Positions 36,008 to 44,551 of a DNA stretch of 64,000 bases are shown here, one piece after another (position 1 is the first letter of the stretch; every line of letters starts with the position of its first letter). A program made the translations under genes and the position numbers. Below the pieces are notes generated by a model that saw nothing but the letters and a program-made list of their open reading frames with translations, was not told where the DNA came from and made no database searches. The stretch is from Flavobacterium proteolyticum (GTDB lineage Bacteria; Bacteroidota; Bacteroidia; Flavobacteriales; Flavobacteriaceae). The stretch is from NCBI RefSeq assembly GCF_015223105.1, contig NZ_JADFTZ010000001.1, positions 124,001 to 188,000 of the forward strand, in the 5' to 3' direction.

Positions 36008-37872
36008 AATGGTATGGAAATTAAAATGTTTGTTCCTTTACTTTTTTCAGATAGTATATCAACTGTTCCATCTAACTGAGAAACTCTATTTTTTATGTTA
36101 TGAATACCATTCCCATCAACATCATCTAAATTGAATCCAACGCCATCATCAATAATTGAAATAGATAACGATTGGTTTTTAGTTAAGACATCTATAGTAA
36201 CCTTATTGGCATTAGAATGTTTTACTGCATTGTTGATTATTTCCTGAAAAACTCTCATTATAGTGATACCAAATTTTGAATTAAAATTTAAATCCGAATT
36301 TATATCAATGTTTGATTTAAATTTAATTTGTTCAGATGAATCTTGAGCGTTTTTAATAAAATTTATCATTCTGGCTCTTAATTCTTCTCCGTTTAGATTG
36401 TTTGGGTTAAGCACCCAAATAGTATCTCTAAGTTCTGAAATAGTTTGCTTAGTAAAATCTGAAACAGCGGCAAGCTTCATTTTATTTTTTTCATCTTTAA
36501 TACCATCTGATTTTCGAAGACTTTCGATTATTGAATTAATAAATGTAAGCTGTGCACCTATGTTGTCATGCAATTCACGAGAAATTTCGATTTTTTGTTC
36601 ATGAAGCTTGGTGGTTAATTTTACTTCGTTTAATTTACTTTGAAACATTAAATCAGCCTTTTGTTTTTTTGATTTATAGTAAAATAAAGCCGCAATTACA
36701 ACTAATGCAAATAGGATTATACCTATCCAAATTTTCGCTTCTTCATATTGGAGTTGCTTTTCTAAAATAAGCTTTTCTTTTTCTTCTTTTTGATGAATTA
36801 CTTGATAAACTGCTTGAGTAGTTTCCTTTTTTTCATTCATTAATTCTTTATAAACTTTTAAATAGTCTTTCGAATATTTAGAAGCTTCTTTAAAATTATT
36901 GTTCTTTTCGTAAAATTCCTGCAGTAACGCATAGTTTTTTAGTAAGCCTGGTTTGTAATTTATTTGATTAATTATTTTCGCACTTTTATTAATGTAATCA
37001 AACATTAATTTCTCATTTCCTTTGAAAGCATGCAGGTTTGCTAAATTTGTATACGTATCGGCAATTTGCTTTTTATGCTTAACTTTCAAATCAATTGCTA
37101 AACATTCTTTAAAAGCAAGTTCAGCTTTTTCTAATTGATTAGAATACAAATAGCAATTAGCTTTATTGTCAAGAAACATGACTTTTAAAACATCAGCATC
37201 CAAATCATCACAAATTTTGATACAAGTTTCGTCTATCCTTAGAGCTTCATCAAATTTACCACTCATACCAGCAATGTTTGCTAAAGTGTGAGATGCAATT
37301 AAATATGGTGGTTGAGAGGTATTATTTTTAAGTATAGCTATTGCTTGGTTAGAATAACTTATCGCTGTTTTTAAATCATTTTTTTGATAATAAAGCTGTC
37401 CAATATTGGCAAGAACTCCTGAAATTTTTAGTGTATCACCTATAGAAACTGCACTTTTTTTTGCTTTTAAATAATTCTTTAGTGATTCATCGTAATTACC
37501 AGAGTTCTTAAAATAATTTGCTTTTGCTAAGATTACGTGATAAAAAAGGCTATCATTTGGATAAATTGCCAAATTTTGTTCTGCAGAAATTATTTCTTTC
37601 ATCAAAAGAAGCTCTTTTCCTTCTTTCTGGTAATCAAAAATTTTTGCCACTTTAACAACTGTTTTAAAAGGCAAATCTTCCACTTTTGAATATGATTCTA
37701 AACTATCAATTATTCTTTTTTGATTGGAATTAATCTTATATTTACTGCTATAAATCTCATTATATAGTCTAATGATCTTTTTTTGATTTTCAGTAAATTG
37801 ATTTTCTTTAGAGCAAGAAAAAAGAATTAAACATATAGCAATACATTTTAGAAAAAAAAGGCATTTATTCAT
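36004..37872 (-). CDS. TPR-containing sensor histidine kinase with lipoprotein-like N-terminus
   Basis: 622 residues from ATG 37872 (MNKCLFF); the ATG 12 bp upstream is less likely. The signal sequence ends ILFSCSKENQ, which reads as a lipobox (Cys near residue 20). The periplasmic part (about 60-370) is TPR-like (SLKNYLKAKKSAVSIGD, AELAFKECLAIDLK). A membrane helix spans about 380-400 (IWIGIILFALVVIAALFYY). The cytosolic part has a HisKA_3 dimerisation helix with H435 (ISRELHDNIGAQL) and an ATPase domain (NNAVKHSNA, DDGVGFNLDD, GNGIHNIKNR). It phosphorylates the LuxR-type regulator encoded next. The start overlaps a 56-aa small gene by 8 bp. Confidence 0.92.
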   Translation of the reverse strand: MNKCLFFLKCIAICLILFSCSKENQFTENQKKIIRLYNEIYSSKYKINSNQKRIIDSLESYSKVEDLPFKTVVKVAKIFDYQKEGKELLLMKEIISAEQNLAIYPNDSLFYHVILAKANYFKNSGNYDESLKNYLKAKKSAVSIGDTLKISGVLANIGQLYYQKNDLKTAISYSNQAIAILKNNTSQPPYLIASHTLANIAGMSGKFDEALRIDETCIKICDDLDADVLKVMFLDNKANCYLYSNQLEKAELAFKECLAIDLKVKHKKQIADTYTNLANLHAFKGNEKLMFDYINKSAKIINQINYKPGLLKNYALLQEFYEKNNNFKEASKYSKDYLKVYKELMNEKKETTQAVYQVIHQKEEKEKLILEKQLQYEEAKIWIGIILFALVVIAALFYYKSKKQKADLMFQSKLNEVKLTTKLHEQKIEISRELHDNIGAQLTFINSIIESLRKSDGIKDEKNKMKLAAVSDFTKQTISELRDTIWVLNPNNLNGEELRARMINFIKNAQDSSEQIKFKSNIDINSDLNFNSKFGITIMRVFQEIINNAVKHSNANKVTIDVLTKNQSLSISIIDDGVGFNLDDVDGNGIHNIKNRVSQLDGTVDILSEKSKGTNILISIPL

Positions 37873-38035
37873 TCTCAATATCATTAAATATTAAAAGTAA
37901 ATCTTTTTGAATTTTTTTTAACTTTAAAAGGGAATCATCTATAATTTTTGATAAAACATCGCTTTTAAGTTTAAGCAAATTAGCTTTTTTTTCTTGCATT
38001 TCAATTATTGAGTCTTTGTTTTTTTTTGTTGCCAT
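37865..38035 (-). CDS. 56-residue charged helical small protein heading the two-component operon
   Basis: ATG at 38035 to TAA at 37865-37867, 56 codons. The protein has lysine/leucine heptad-like spacing (EKKANLLKLKSDVLSKI, LLKLKKIQKDLLLIF) and no membrane segment, so it is probably a short cytosolic helix or coiled coil. Its last 8 bp overlap the kinase start (ATGAATAA), which suggests translational coupling. It starts 20 bp after the -7 box of dyad promoter 2, as expected for the first gene of the transcript. No family recognised. The paralogous two-component operon also begins with a small helical protein (46510-46782). Confidence 0.7.
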   Translation of the reverse strand: MATKKNKDSIIEMQEKKANLLKLKSDVLSKIIDDSLLKLKKIQKDLLLIFNDIENE

Positions 38036-38054
38036 GAAAAAAATATTTTGACAA

Positions 38055-38102
38055 CAAAATTGAAACTAATTAATTATAAAATCAATACGCTAAACGGCTT
38101 AT
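38055..38102 (-). promoter_or_regulatory. dyad-type promoter 2: operator 38085-38102 and -7 box 38055-38062
   Basis: The plus strand reads ATACG-CTAAACGG-CTTAT, one mismatch from the perfect dyad. On the minus strand CGTAT is extended to CGTATTG, giving a -33 TTG, then 20 bp, then CAATTTTG (7 of 8 to TAnnTTTG). The dyad-to-box gap is 22 bp. It drives the small protein, kinase and regulator genes. The dyad overlaps the stop codon of the preceding gene. Confidence 0.65.
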
Positions 38103-38908
38103 TAATTTGACCTAAAATCAGAATACGTACTTTTTACAATAATTTCTGAATTCACATAAGGATTTCCCGCGTTTGAAATTATGATTTTCGTTGGATTTCC
38201 TTCAGTATCATATTCGTATTGATATAGCGTTGGTGTTTCGTTGTCTTTTTGTTCGGAGATTACATTTCGTTTTTCATCGTACTGATACACTATTTTACTT
38301 TTTAAATCGAAAATCTGATAGTTTCCTTCTATTAACAAGCCGTTTTTATAAATTTCGATTGATAAATTTGCTTCTTTCTTAGCATCTTTATAATAAGAAG
38401 TTTTGGTATAACTATCTTCAGAAGTGTAATTAGAATATTCGGTAATTTCAGAAAAATCGGTTTCTTTTTCTCTACAAACTGATTTTATTAATCGATTCTG
38501 CTTGTCGTACGAATACTTAGTTTCCGAAAACAATCTGCCTTGCACAAATTCTTGAGATTTGGTTAATCGCAATTCTTTATCATAGAAAAATAAGGTTTTG
38601 TCTTGTGTTTCACTTAACTTGTAGTCGGTAATTTTTGAAACCAAAGAATTATCAATATTGAAATTGTATTTTGTAATTTCTTTCGCATCGCCCAAATCCA
38701 CAACTACTGAATCTAAATATTGATTGTAAAACGTATAAATTTCCGTTTTTGACCATTCTTTTGCATTGGTTTCTGGATTGAAATAATAGATTTCTTTTTG
38801 GATAGTTTGCGTTTTTGGCGACCAATTAAAATGTGATGTTAGAAATTGCTCTTGCGCTTGTAAACTCAATCCGAATAAAGCAATAATTGAAATTACTAAA
38901 CTTTTCAT
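38102..38908 (-). CDS. secreted YD-repeat-like protein (family copy 3)
   Basis: 268 residues with a signal peptide ending LQAQ. Family opening EQFLTSHFNWSPKTQTIQKEIYYF, then YD-style hairpins (KYSYDKQNRLIKSV, IVYQYDEKRNVISEQ, YQYEYDTEGNPTKII). It lacks the DGTxxGST closing phrase and the C-terminal domain of the three genes before it, so it is a short version of the family. Last gene of the operon beginning at 43623; 5 bp separate it from the previous stop. Its stop codon is overlapped by dyad promoter 2. Function unknown. Confidence 0.8.
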   Translation of the reverse strand: MKSLVISIIALFGLSLQAQEQFLTSHFNWSPKTQTIQKEIYYFNPETNAKEWSKTEIYTFYNQYLDSVVVDLGDAKEITKYNFNIDNSLVSKITDYKLSETQDKTLFFYDKELRLTKSQEFVQGRLFSETKYSYDKQNRLIKSVCREKETDFSEITEYSNYTSEDSYTKTSYYKDAKKEANLSIEIYKNGLLIEGNYQIFDLKSKIVYQYDEKRNVISEQKDNETPTLYQYEYDTEGNPTKIIISNAGNPYVNSEIIVKSTYSDFRSN

Positions 38909-38913
38909 ATTTT

Positions 38914-40236
38914 CTATTTTTTAAATAATGGATACAATCTTCCCGCTTCTGAAGTATCAACATTTTGAATTTGGTAAGTTGCACCATCAACAGATTTTAC
39001 AACCAAATGTTTCGGATTTTCATCATCTTCAATAGAAAAATTACCGCTTTGTAAATACTTCCCCTCTTGGTAAAATGAAATTTTAAACTTGTTGTCTTTA
39101 ACCCAAAATATTTTTGTTGGTGATTCCAATTTTATAGCATCATGCCATTCATGTTTTGCAAAATCATCTAAATAAAATCCTTTCACAAAATGCACGGATT
39201 GATCCACTTCATTAAAAATTACCAAACTAGAATGCTCTGGTGTATCAGTTAATTCTACTACTTTTTCAAAATCGTTATCATATGAATCTTGAATTTCAAT
39301 TGCACCTTCTTCACCTTTTAAAACCGATAAATAATCTTTTCTAGTGTAGGCAACTTTTTGATATTGTTGTACTAAAGAATCTTTCTCTCTAAAAGCTTTA
39401 TAGTGTTTTTTAATGAAATCTAAATCTAATTCCGTACTTCCAGAAGCTGTTCCATCTGCATAGGTGATTTTCGCAAATGCAAAGGAATTATCATCAGGCA
39501 ATGCTGGAATCACTTTTGCAATTTTTATTCGATTGTTCTTTGCATCAAATTCGTAATTAAAATCTATTCGGGAGCTGTCGTCATAAACTTGAGATATCAC
39601 ATTTCTAAAATTGTCATAAGAATATTTCGTAGTCGAATTAAAATCCTCTGAAACCATGTTTTTTTCAATCAGCAACCCATCTTTATAAATTTCTTTTGTA
39701 AAATCACTTCCTGAACCATCGTTACTTTTATTAATTTTGGTATAACTTTTTTTATCAATATAGTCTTGGTAAAAAATGGTTTCCGAAGGTTCATCATCTG
39801 CATTTAATTCCACTTCTTTAATTAAATTTCCTTTTTTATCGTATTCGTAAGTAGTAGATGACATGTGTTCAACAATTACTTTTTTCAACTTTCCTTTTTC
39901 GTACTGAAATAGAAATCTGATTGGATGACCAAAGTCTCCTATAATTGGTTTATAATTGATTTCTTTCAGTGTTGAGTCGGAATTATAAACATATAAATAC
40001 TCACCTGAAATCTTTTCTTCTTGATAAATATTTTCTAAAATTTGCCTTTGAACATAGGTATTTTTAATCTCGGTTATGTAGTAGTTCTCTTTAACAAATT
40101 TGTTTTGATTTTTATCAAACATATAGAGGGATTCTTCCACTTTTACCACATCATCAGAATAACCAAAATCGGAAGTTCTAAATTGTTGTTGGGCAAAACT
40201 GAATACCGAAAAAAAGATTAAGACTAGGTTTTTCAT
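38914..40236 (-). CDS. secreted YD-repeat-like protein with C-terminal extra domain (family copy 4)
   Basis: 440 residues with a signal peptide ending SFAQ. N-terminal half: family opening (FRTSDFGYSDDVVKVEESLY) and YD-style hairpins (YEYDKKGNLIKEV, KYSYDNFRNVISQ, YEFDAKNNRIKIA), closing with FAKITYADGTASGSTELDLDFI. C-terminal half (about 275-440): a second beta-rich domain with WHDAIKLESPTKIFWVKDN and GKYLQSGNFSI, shared with the genes at 40236 and 41546. Start and previous stop overlap by 1 bp, so it is translationally coupled. Function unknown. Confidence 0.82.
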   Translation of the reverse strand: MKNLVLIFFSVFSFAQQQFRTSDFGYSDDVVKVEESLYMFDKNQNKFVKENYYITEIKNTYVQRQILENIYQEEKISGEYLYVYNSDSTLKEINYKPIIGDFGHPIRFLFQYEKGKLKKVIVEHMSSTTYEYDKKGNLIKEVELNADDEPSETIFYQDYIDKKSYTKINKSNDGSGSDFTKEIYKDGLLIEKNMVSEDFNSTTKYSYDNFRNVISQVYDDSSRIDFNYEFDAKNNRIKIAKVIPALPDDNSFAFAKITYADGTASGSTELDLDFIKKHYKAFREKDSLVQQYQKVAYTRKDYLSVLKGEEGAIEIQDSYDNDFEKVVELTDTPEHSSLVIFNEVDQSVHFVKGFYLDDFAKHEWHDAIKLESPTKIFWVKDNKFKISFYQEGKYLQSGNFSIEDDENPKHLVVKSVDGATYQIQNVDTSEAGRLYPLFKK

Positions 40237-41543
40237 TATTTTGAGATTAATTCTAATGGATAAATTACTAAAGCTTGCATTTGATCTAAATGAGGAACAA
40301 AGAATTTTTCTTTACCATTTTCTGCTATCACTAATGTATTGCCATCAATTCCTTTATGAAGTTTGTATTGAGACGATTCTACGACATTTCCTTTTTCAAG
40401 AATAAAGAAATTCCAATCGGTATTTACTACAATGTATTTTCCTGTTGGTGAATTATAGGTAACCGTTTCATACCATTCATTTGATTTGTAAGCGTTAGTA
40501 AATAATCCAAACAGCACTACTGTTTCATTGGTTTTGGCATCGTAGAAAAACATATCTTTTTGTTCAAAAATCAAACTTTCTTTTGGATTGATGGGAACAA
40601 TTTGTCCTTTACTATTTTTTACTTCGTAATGTGTTGGGCCAGTTTTCATAACCTTGTACTTTTCTTTTGGATTTTTATTCATCGGCATTAAAAGAATTGG
40701 CTGCTGAATCCCTTTTGTAAAATAAGGCGCAAAAGTTGTGCTTCCTGAAGTAGTTCCATCTTTAAAAGTTATTTTTGAAAATTTAGAGTATAAATCGGCT
40801 GCATCATTACTTCGCTCTTTGATAACATTCCCTTTTTCATCATAAGCATAAACAGTTTCATACAGATAATTAGCATTACTTGATGATTTTATAAGATTTC
40901 CATAAACATCATATTCTAAATTATAAAATGTTTCTTTACTATCTTTTGCACTAATATGCTTATAGGCTATTTTATTCCCGCTTTTGTATTCACCTTCTTC
41001 TGAAAATAACAATTCATTTTTTTGAGATTGATAATACTTTAAATTGTACTTATAACTCTTAGGATTAATATAGTTAAAAAATGTTCTTTCCTCATCTATT
41101 GCATTACCTGTCTTCTTAACCCATTTTATTAAATTTCCTTTTTTATCATAAGTAAAATCCTCTGATATGGAAGCTTCAGTATTTCTATCCATAAAAATTT
41201 TGACTAGCTTTCCACTTTTATCATAGAAAAATTGTTTTGGATATCTTCCTTCGGCTTCAATTTTTAATAATTGCCCTTTTTGATCGTAAGTGAATTTTTC
41301 AACTTTATTCATAACTCCACCAAAAATCCCTGATTCTTGATGGGTTCTCTGAACTAATTTCCCTTCTTGAAATTCTAAAATTTCAGTTTCTGAAACTTCA
41401 AAATTTTTAATTGCCGCATTGTATTTATATTCAACAGATTCATATTTCGTTACATCTTTCGAGAGGTGAAAATCGGAAGTTAGATGCTTTTCTTGAGCAA
41501 ATCCAAAGGCAAAAAATAGACTAAAAACAACTCCTAAACGCAT
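40236..41543 (-). CDS. secreted YD-repeat-like protein with C-terminal extra domain (family copy 5)
   Basis: 435 residues with a signal peptide ending GFAQ. Family opening (KHLTSDFHLSKDVTKYESVEY), then repeats FTYDQKGQLLKIE, FFYDKSGKLVKIF, FTYDKKGNLIKWV and YAYDEKGNVIKER, and the closing FSKITFKDGTTSGSTTFAPYF. The C-terminal domain has WYETVTYNSPTGKYIVV and GNVVESSQYKLHKG, homologous to the same region of the neighbouring copies. It lies 2 bp after the preceding stop and overlaps the following gene by 1 bp. A tandem array of recent duplicates is the simplest reading. Function unknown. Confidence 0.82.
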   Translation of the reverse strand: MRLGVVFSLFFAFGFAQEKHLTSDFHLSKDVTKYESVEYKYNAAIKNFEVSETEILEFQEGKLVQRTHQESGIFGGVMNKVEKFTYDQKGQLLKIEAEGRYPKQFFYDKSGKLVKIFMDRNTEASISEDFTYDKKGNLIKWVKKTGNAIDEERTFFNYINPKSYKYNLKYYQSQKNELLFSEEGEYKSGNKIAYKHISAKDSKETFYNLEYDVYGNLIKSSSNANYLYETVYAYDEKGNVIKERSNDAADLYSKFSKITFKDGTTSGSTTFAPYFTKGIQQPILLMPMNKNPKEKYKVMKTGPTHYEVKNSKGQIVPINPKESLIFEQKDMFFYDAKTNETVVLFGLFTNAYKSNEWYETVTYNSPTGKYIVVNTDWNFFILEKGNVVESSQYKLHKGIDGNTLVIAENGKEKFFVPHLDQMQALVIYPLELISK

Positions 41544-41545
41544 AA

Positions 41546-42907
41546 CTAATTATTTAAAAATTCTAATGGATAAAATGTTTCGAAGCCTTTTGAATTCAAA
41601 TCGCGAATGATGTATTTATCAATTCCTGCTTCTTGAACGATGAAATCATCTTCTTTTTGAGTTTTCACTAATTTATACAATGACATATCAAGCAAAACTC
41701 CGTTTTGTATCACAAAGAACTCAGGTGCTTCAGAAAAAATCCAATATAAACCTGTTGGAGATGGTAATTCTTCCATACTGTACCACTCACCTATTTTAAC
41801 CTCATCATTGTAGAAGTTTTTCAACAATACCGATTTTTTAAATAAAATATCATAGACTAAAATGTCATTTTTACTTTTTACAGCTTCCACATCATTTGTG
41901 ATTTCCTCACCATTTGCATCTTTAATAGTAAAAGTATTTCCTTCATTTTTTTTGATTTTGTAGGTTGAAGTGGTTAAAGCTTTTAAGTCGTTAAGTGCTT
42001 TGTTCAGTTCTTCTCCTGTAACTTCATTAAACGTATAGCTAACTTCATATGAAGCCGATTTAGGTTCGTATTTTTTAACGTAGTTAGCATCAAATTCTAC
42101 ATTTCCTTCTGTTTTTCCATTAGTGTAAGTCGCTTTTGCAAAAGTGAAATAATTGGTATCGGGCATTCCGTCAAAACCTTGCTGAATTACTCTTGATTTT
42201 AGTACATTTCCTTTTGCATCATAAACATAATTATTAGTCCATGTTTTACCTTCTGAAGTTTGAGATACTTGATTTCCTAATTTATCATACGTATAAGATG
42301 ATTCTCCTTGATAATATTCGCTGATTAACTTTTCTCTGATCATAAAACCATTCTTAAACCATTCTTCATCAGTTCCTTGTTCGGTTTCATTATAGCACTT
42401 GTTATTTTTTTTATAATACGTTCCTGGAGCAGTGTAATTACTATAAGCAATTTTTCCTACTAAAGCTCCATCTTCATACAACATTTCTTTACTAAGGTTT
42501 CCTTTATTATCATATTCGTATGTACTTCTGGAATTAGAATCTCCATCTTTAATTCTCTCAACGATTTTTCCATTTTTATAAATAAATTTTTCAGTAGAGA
42601 AATTTCCGGAACTTAATGTTTCAATACTTTCTAATTGCCCGTTTTTGTAATTGAATGTATTTACACTTTCTACATAAATAAAATAATTCATTACATTTTC
42701 AATTTTTGTGACTAATCCTTTATTTAAGTAAATTGTTTTTTTACTGCACATTTGATATTTATTTTGAGCAGAGTCAAAGAAAAATTCTTGTGTTTCGTAT
42801 TTCGTTACATCAGATGTTAACTGAAAATCAGCTGCTTTATATTTTGTAATTTGAGCATTCGTAAAATTGATTACAAATACTGCTATAAGTGTGATTATTT
42901 TTTTCAT
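41546..42907 (-). CDS. secreted YD-repeat-like protein with C-terminal extra domain (family copy 6)
   Basis: 453 residues with a signal peptide ending TNAQ. Family opening (KYKAADFQLTSDVTKYETQEF), then YEYDNKGNLSKEM, YTYDKLGNQVSQT and YVYDAKGNVLKSR, closing with FAKATYTNGKTEGNVEFDANYV. The C-terminal domain carries WYSMEELPSPTGLYWI, YFPLEFLNN-like end (FYPLEFLNN) and a DANGEEITNDVEA loop. First of four consecutive family members after the outer-membrane protein gene, 11 bp downstream of it. Opening and spacing match copy 2 best. Function unknown. Confidence 0.82.
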   Translation of the reverse strand: MKKIITLIAVFVINFTNAQITKYKAADFQLTSDVTKYETQEFFFDSAQNKYQMCSKKTIYLNKGLVTKIENVMNYFIYVESVNTFNYKNGQLESIETLSSGNFSTEKFIYKNGKIVERIKDGDSNSRSTYEYDNKGNLSKEMLYEDGALVGKIAYSNYTAPGTYYKKNNKCYNETEQGTDEEWFKNGFMIREKLISEYYQGESSYTYDKLGNQVSQTSEGKTWTNNYVYDAKGNVLKSRVIQQGFDGMPDTNYFTFAKATYTNGKTEGNVEFDANYVKKYEPKSASYEVSYTFNEVTGEELNKALNDLKALTTSTYKIKKNEGNTFTIKDANGEEITNDVEAVKSKNDILVYDILFKKSVLLKNFYNDEVKIGEWYSMEELPSPTGLYWIFSEAPEFFVIQNGVLLDMSLYKLVKTQKEDDFIVQEAGIDKYIIRDLNSKGFETFYPLEFLNN

Positions 42908-42918
42908 TTTTATTTAGA

Positions 42919-43623
42919 TTAAAAGTTATACTGAGCACCAAATCCAACTTGACTTGTTTTGAAGGAAGAAGTGCCACCATTTGCATTTGTCCATGAATAT
43001 TTACCAAAATCAAACATGGCATTAACAATCCATTTTTCACTATCAGAGCGATAAATTTGAGGTTGAAATCCCCATCCAAAATAGCGCATAGTTCTGTTAA
43101 CAGTTTGATCATTAAAATCATATTCGTCTATGTAAGCCGTTTCTGTAATTTTACCAAAACCAAGACCGTAATCAAAGTGTAAGCTACTAATAGATGAAAC
43201 CAAAGCAATTCCAATAGGAAGCTCTATTGCAAAAGGTAAATTTTTTGGCATAATTTTTTCAAGACCTTTAAAAACATCGCCTTGAAAACTTAGTGGGTAA
43301 ATACGAGCCTTTAAATTAGGAACTGATACTTTTAATTCGGTTAAAGCATCATTAGATAAAAAATTAGCCCAATCTTGTCCTGCAACTCCTGCAAGTTTTA
43401 CCCCAAATTTTGTAGATTTATTATAAGACAAATGATAGCCAACTTCAGTTTGTAAAAGCAATTGCATTGACTTTCCTTTACCAGCGACATTTCCTAAATC
43501 GCCCGCTGGCTTAGAAAAGGAAGTTCCTAAATTAAATTTTACAGATAAATTACTCTCTTTTTCTTGAGCAAAAGACAAGTTAAATAGAAAATAAGCCAGA
43601 AATAATAATCCTATTTTTTTCAT
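42919..43623 (-). CDS. outer-membrane beta-barrel-like protein
   Basis: 234 residues with a signal peptide ending LSFAQ. The mature part is a run of amphipathic strands (SNLSVKFNLGTSF, MQLLLQTEVGYHL, FGVKLAGVAG, YFGWGFQPQIY, WIVNAMFDFGKYSW) and ends in a terminal aromatic residue (VGFGAQYNF), the usual signature of an outer-membrane barrel recognised by BamA. It is a small barrel (about 8-10 strands by eye). First gene of the operon that continues into four YD-like genes, so the barrel may partner with them at the outer membrane. Promoter is dyad promoter 3. Confidence 0.8.
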   Translation of the reverse strand: MKKIGLLFLAYFLFNLSFAQEKESNLSVKFNLGTSFSKPAGDLGNVAGKGKSMQLLLQTEVGYHLSYNKSTKFGVKLAGVAGQDWANFLSNDALTELKVSVPNLKARIYPLSFQGDVFKGLEKIMPKNLPFAIELPIGIALVSSISSLHFDYGLGFGKITETAYIDEYDFNDQTVNRTMRYFGWGFQPQIYRSDSEKWIVNAMFDFGKYSWTNANGGTSSFKTSQVGFGAQYNF

Positions 43624-43669
43624 AATTTCTTCAGAATTAGTTCAACATTTTTTGTTCTTAATTATGAAG

Positions 43670-43717
43670 TAAAATTATGAGGAAGAAGAACGTAAAGAAA
43701 TACGTAGAAATTCGTAT
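43670..43717 (-). promoter_or_regulatory. dyad-type promoter 3: operator 43700-43717 and -7 box 43670-43677
   Basis: Perfect ATACG-TAGAAATT-CGTAT dyad. On the minus strand CGTATTT is followed by 20 bp and TAATTTTA (7 of 8 to TAnnTTTG); dyad-to-box gap 22 bp. It reads into the outer-membrane protein gene starting at 43623, with a leader of about 40 nt. Unlike the other copies it is not next to a stop codon, which supports an operator role over a terminator role. Confidence 0.65.
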
Positions 43718-43770
43718 ATTAATTCAATTATGACAAATTGAGTATTATTCGAATAAAAAACTCTTTCTAC

Positions 43771-43850
43771 AGTTCTCGATACAATTTTTAAGAGTAAAAA
43801 TTAGCATTTTAACTCTTAAAAATCACTCGAAGTGACGGTAGCGTGATTAC
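43771..43850. repeat. probable interspersed palindromic element downstream of the second regulator gene
   Basis: An 11-bp inverted repeat, TTTTTAAGAGT at 43785-43795 and ACTCTTAAAAA at 43812-43822, lies between TTCTCGATACAA on the left and TCACTCGAAGTGAC (small palindrome at 43823-43835) on the right. This layout resembles intergenic repeats I recall from flavobacterial genomes. Its copy number cannot be judged from one window. It could also act as a weak terminator for the gene ending at 43901. Confidence 0.5.
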
Positions 43851-43900
43851 TATTCAAATCCCCAATAGAAAAACTAAAAATTTACGGTAATAACTTTCGG

Positions 43901-44548
43901 TTATATCAATTTATTATTTTTTGCTTTTTGGATGGCTTCTAATTTATTGTGCACCTGAAGTTTGGTGTAAATATTTTCAACATGTTTACGAATCGTTCCG
44001 GGTGATAGAAACAAATTTTCGGCAATTGCATTGTATTTTAATCCTTTGCTTAATTGTTCCAACACTTCAATTTCTCTTGAAGTTAAACTGATTTCTTCTT
44101 TGGTGATTGAATCATCAAAAACTAAAGGTTCGCGTAATAACTTGAGTGTTTTTAATGCAATGGAAGGTGTCATTCCAGCACCACCGGATAAGGTTTCTTG
44201 AATTCCGTTATACAATTCTTGTGGATTCACTTCTTTTAAAAAATAACCATCAGCTCCTGCTTTTATGGCTTTGAAAATGTTCTCATCATTATCAAAAACC
44301 GTTAGCATGATGATTTTGATTTGTGGAAATTTTGATTTGATGATTGCTGTTGCTTCAATACCATTCATTTTTGGCATTTCGATATCCATCAGAATTAAAT
44401 CGAGGTTGTGATTTTTTTCTAATTTTTCAATGATATCTTGACCGTGAATGGCTTTCATTCGCACCTCAACATCTGCGAAAAAACTCAATTTATCTTGTAT
44501 CGTTTTTTGCAAAAATGTATTATCGTCAACTATAGCAATTCGAATCAT
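43901..44548 (-). CDS. response regulator, NarL/FixJ (LuxR-type HTH) family (second copy)
   Basis: 215 residues. The receiver domain has D8/D9, phospho-acceptor D55 (LILMDIEMP), T83 in MLTVFDNDEN and K105 (YFLKE). LuxR-type HTH at about 152-208 (LTSREIEVLEQLSKGLKYNAIAENL, GTIRKHVENIYTKL). Paralogous to 35369-36007 over its whole length; the recognition helices are related but not identical (SPGTIRKHV against SFFTVKKHI). It follows its kinase by 3 bp. Together with the kinase it would control target promoters after phosphorylation at D55. Confidence 0.93.
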   Translation of the reverse strand: MIRIAIVDDNTFLQKTIQDKLSFFADVEVRMKAIHGQDIIEKLEKNHNLDLILMDIEMPKMNGIEATAIIKSKFPQIKIIMLTVFDNDENIFKAIKAGADGYFLKEVNPQELYNGIQETLSGGAGMTPSIALKTLKLLREPLVFDDSITKEEISLTSREIEVLEQLSKGLKYNAIAENLFLSPGTIRKHVENIYTKLQVHNKLEAIQKAKNNKLI

Positions 44549-44551
44549 AGA

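Noticed and set aside
30867-42907. YD-like genes considered as RHS polymorphic toxins with immunity genes
   Set aside because: No RHS core motif, no variable nuclease tail and no immunity-like small genes after them; products are small and have plain signal peptides.
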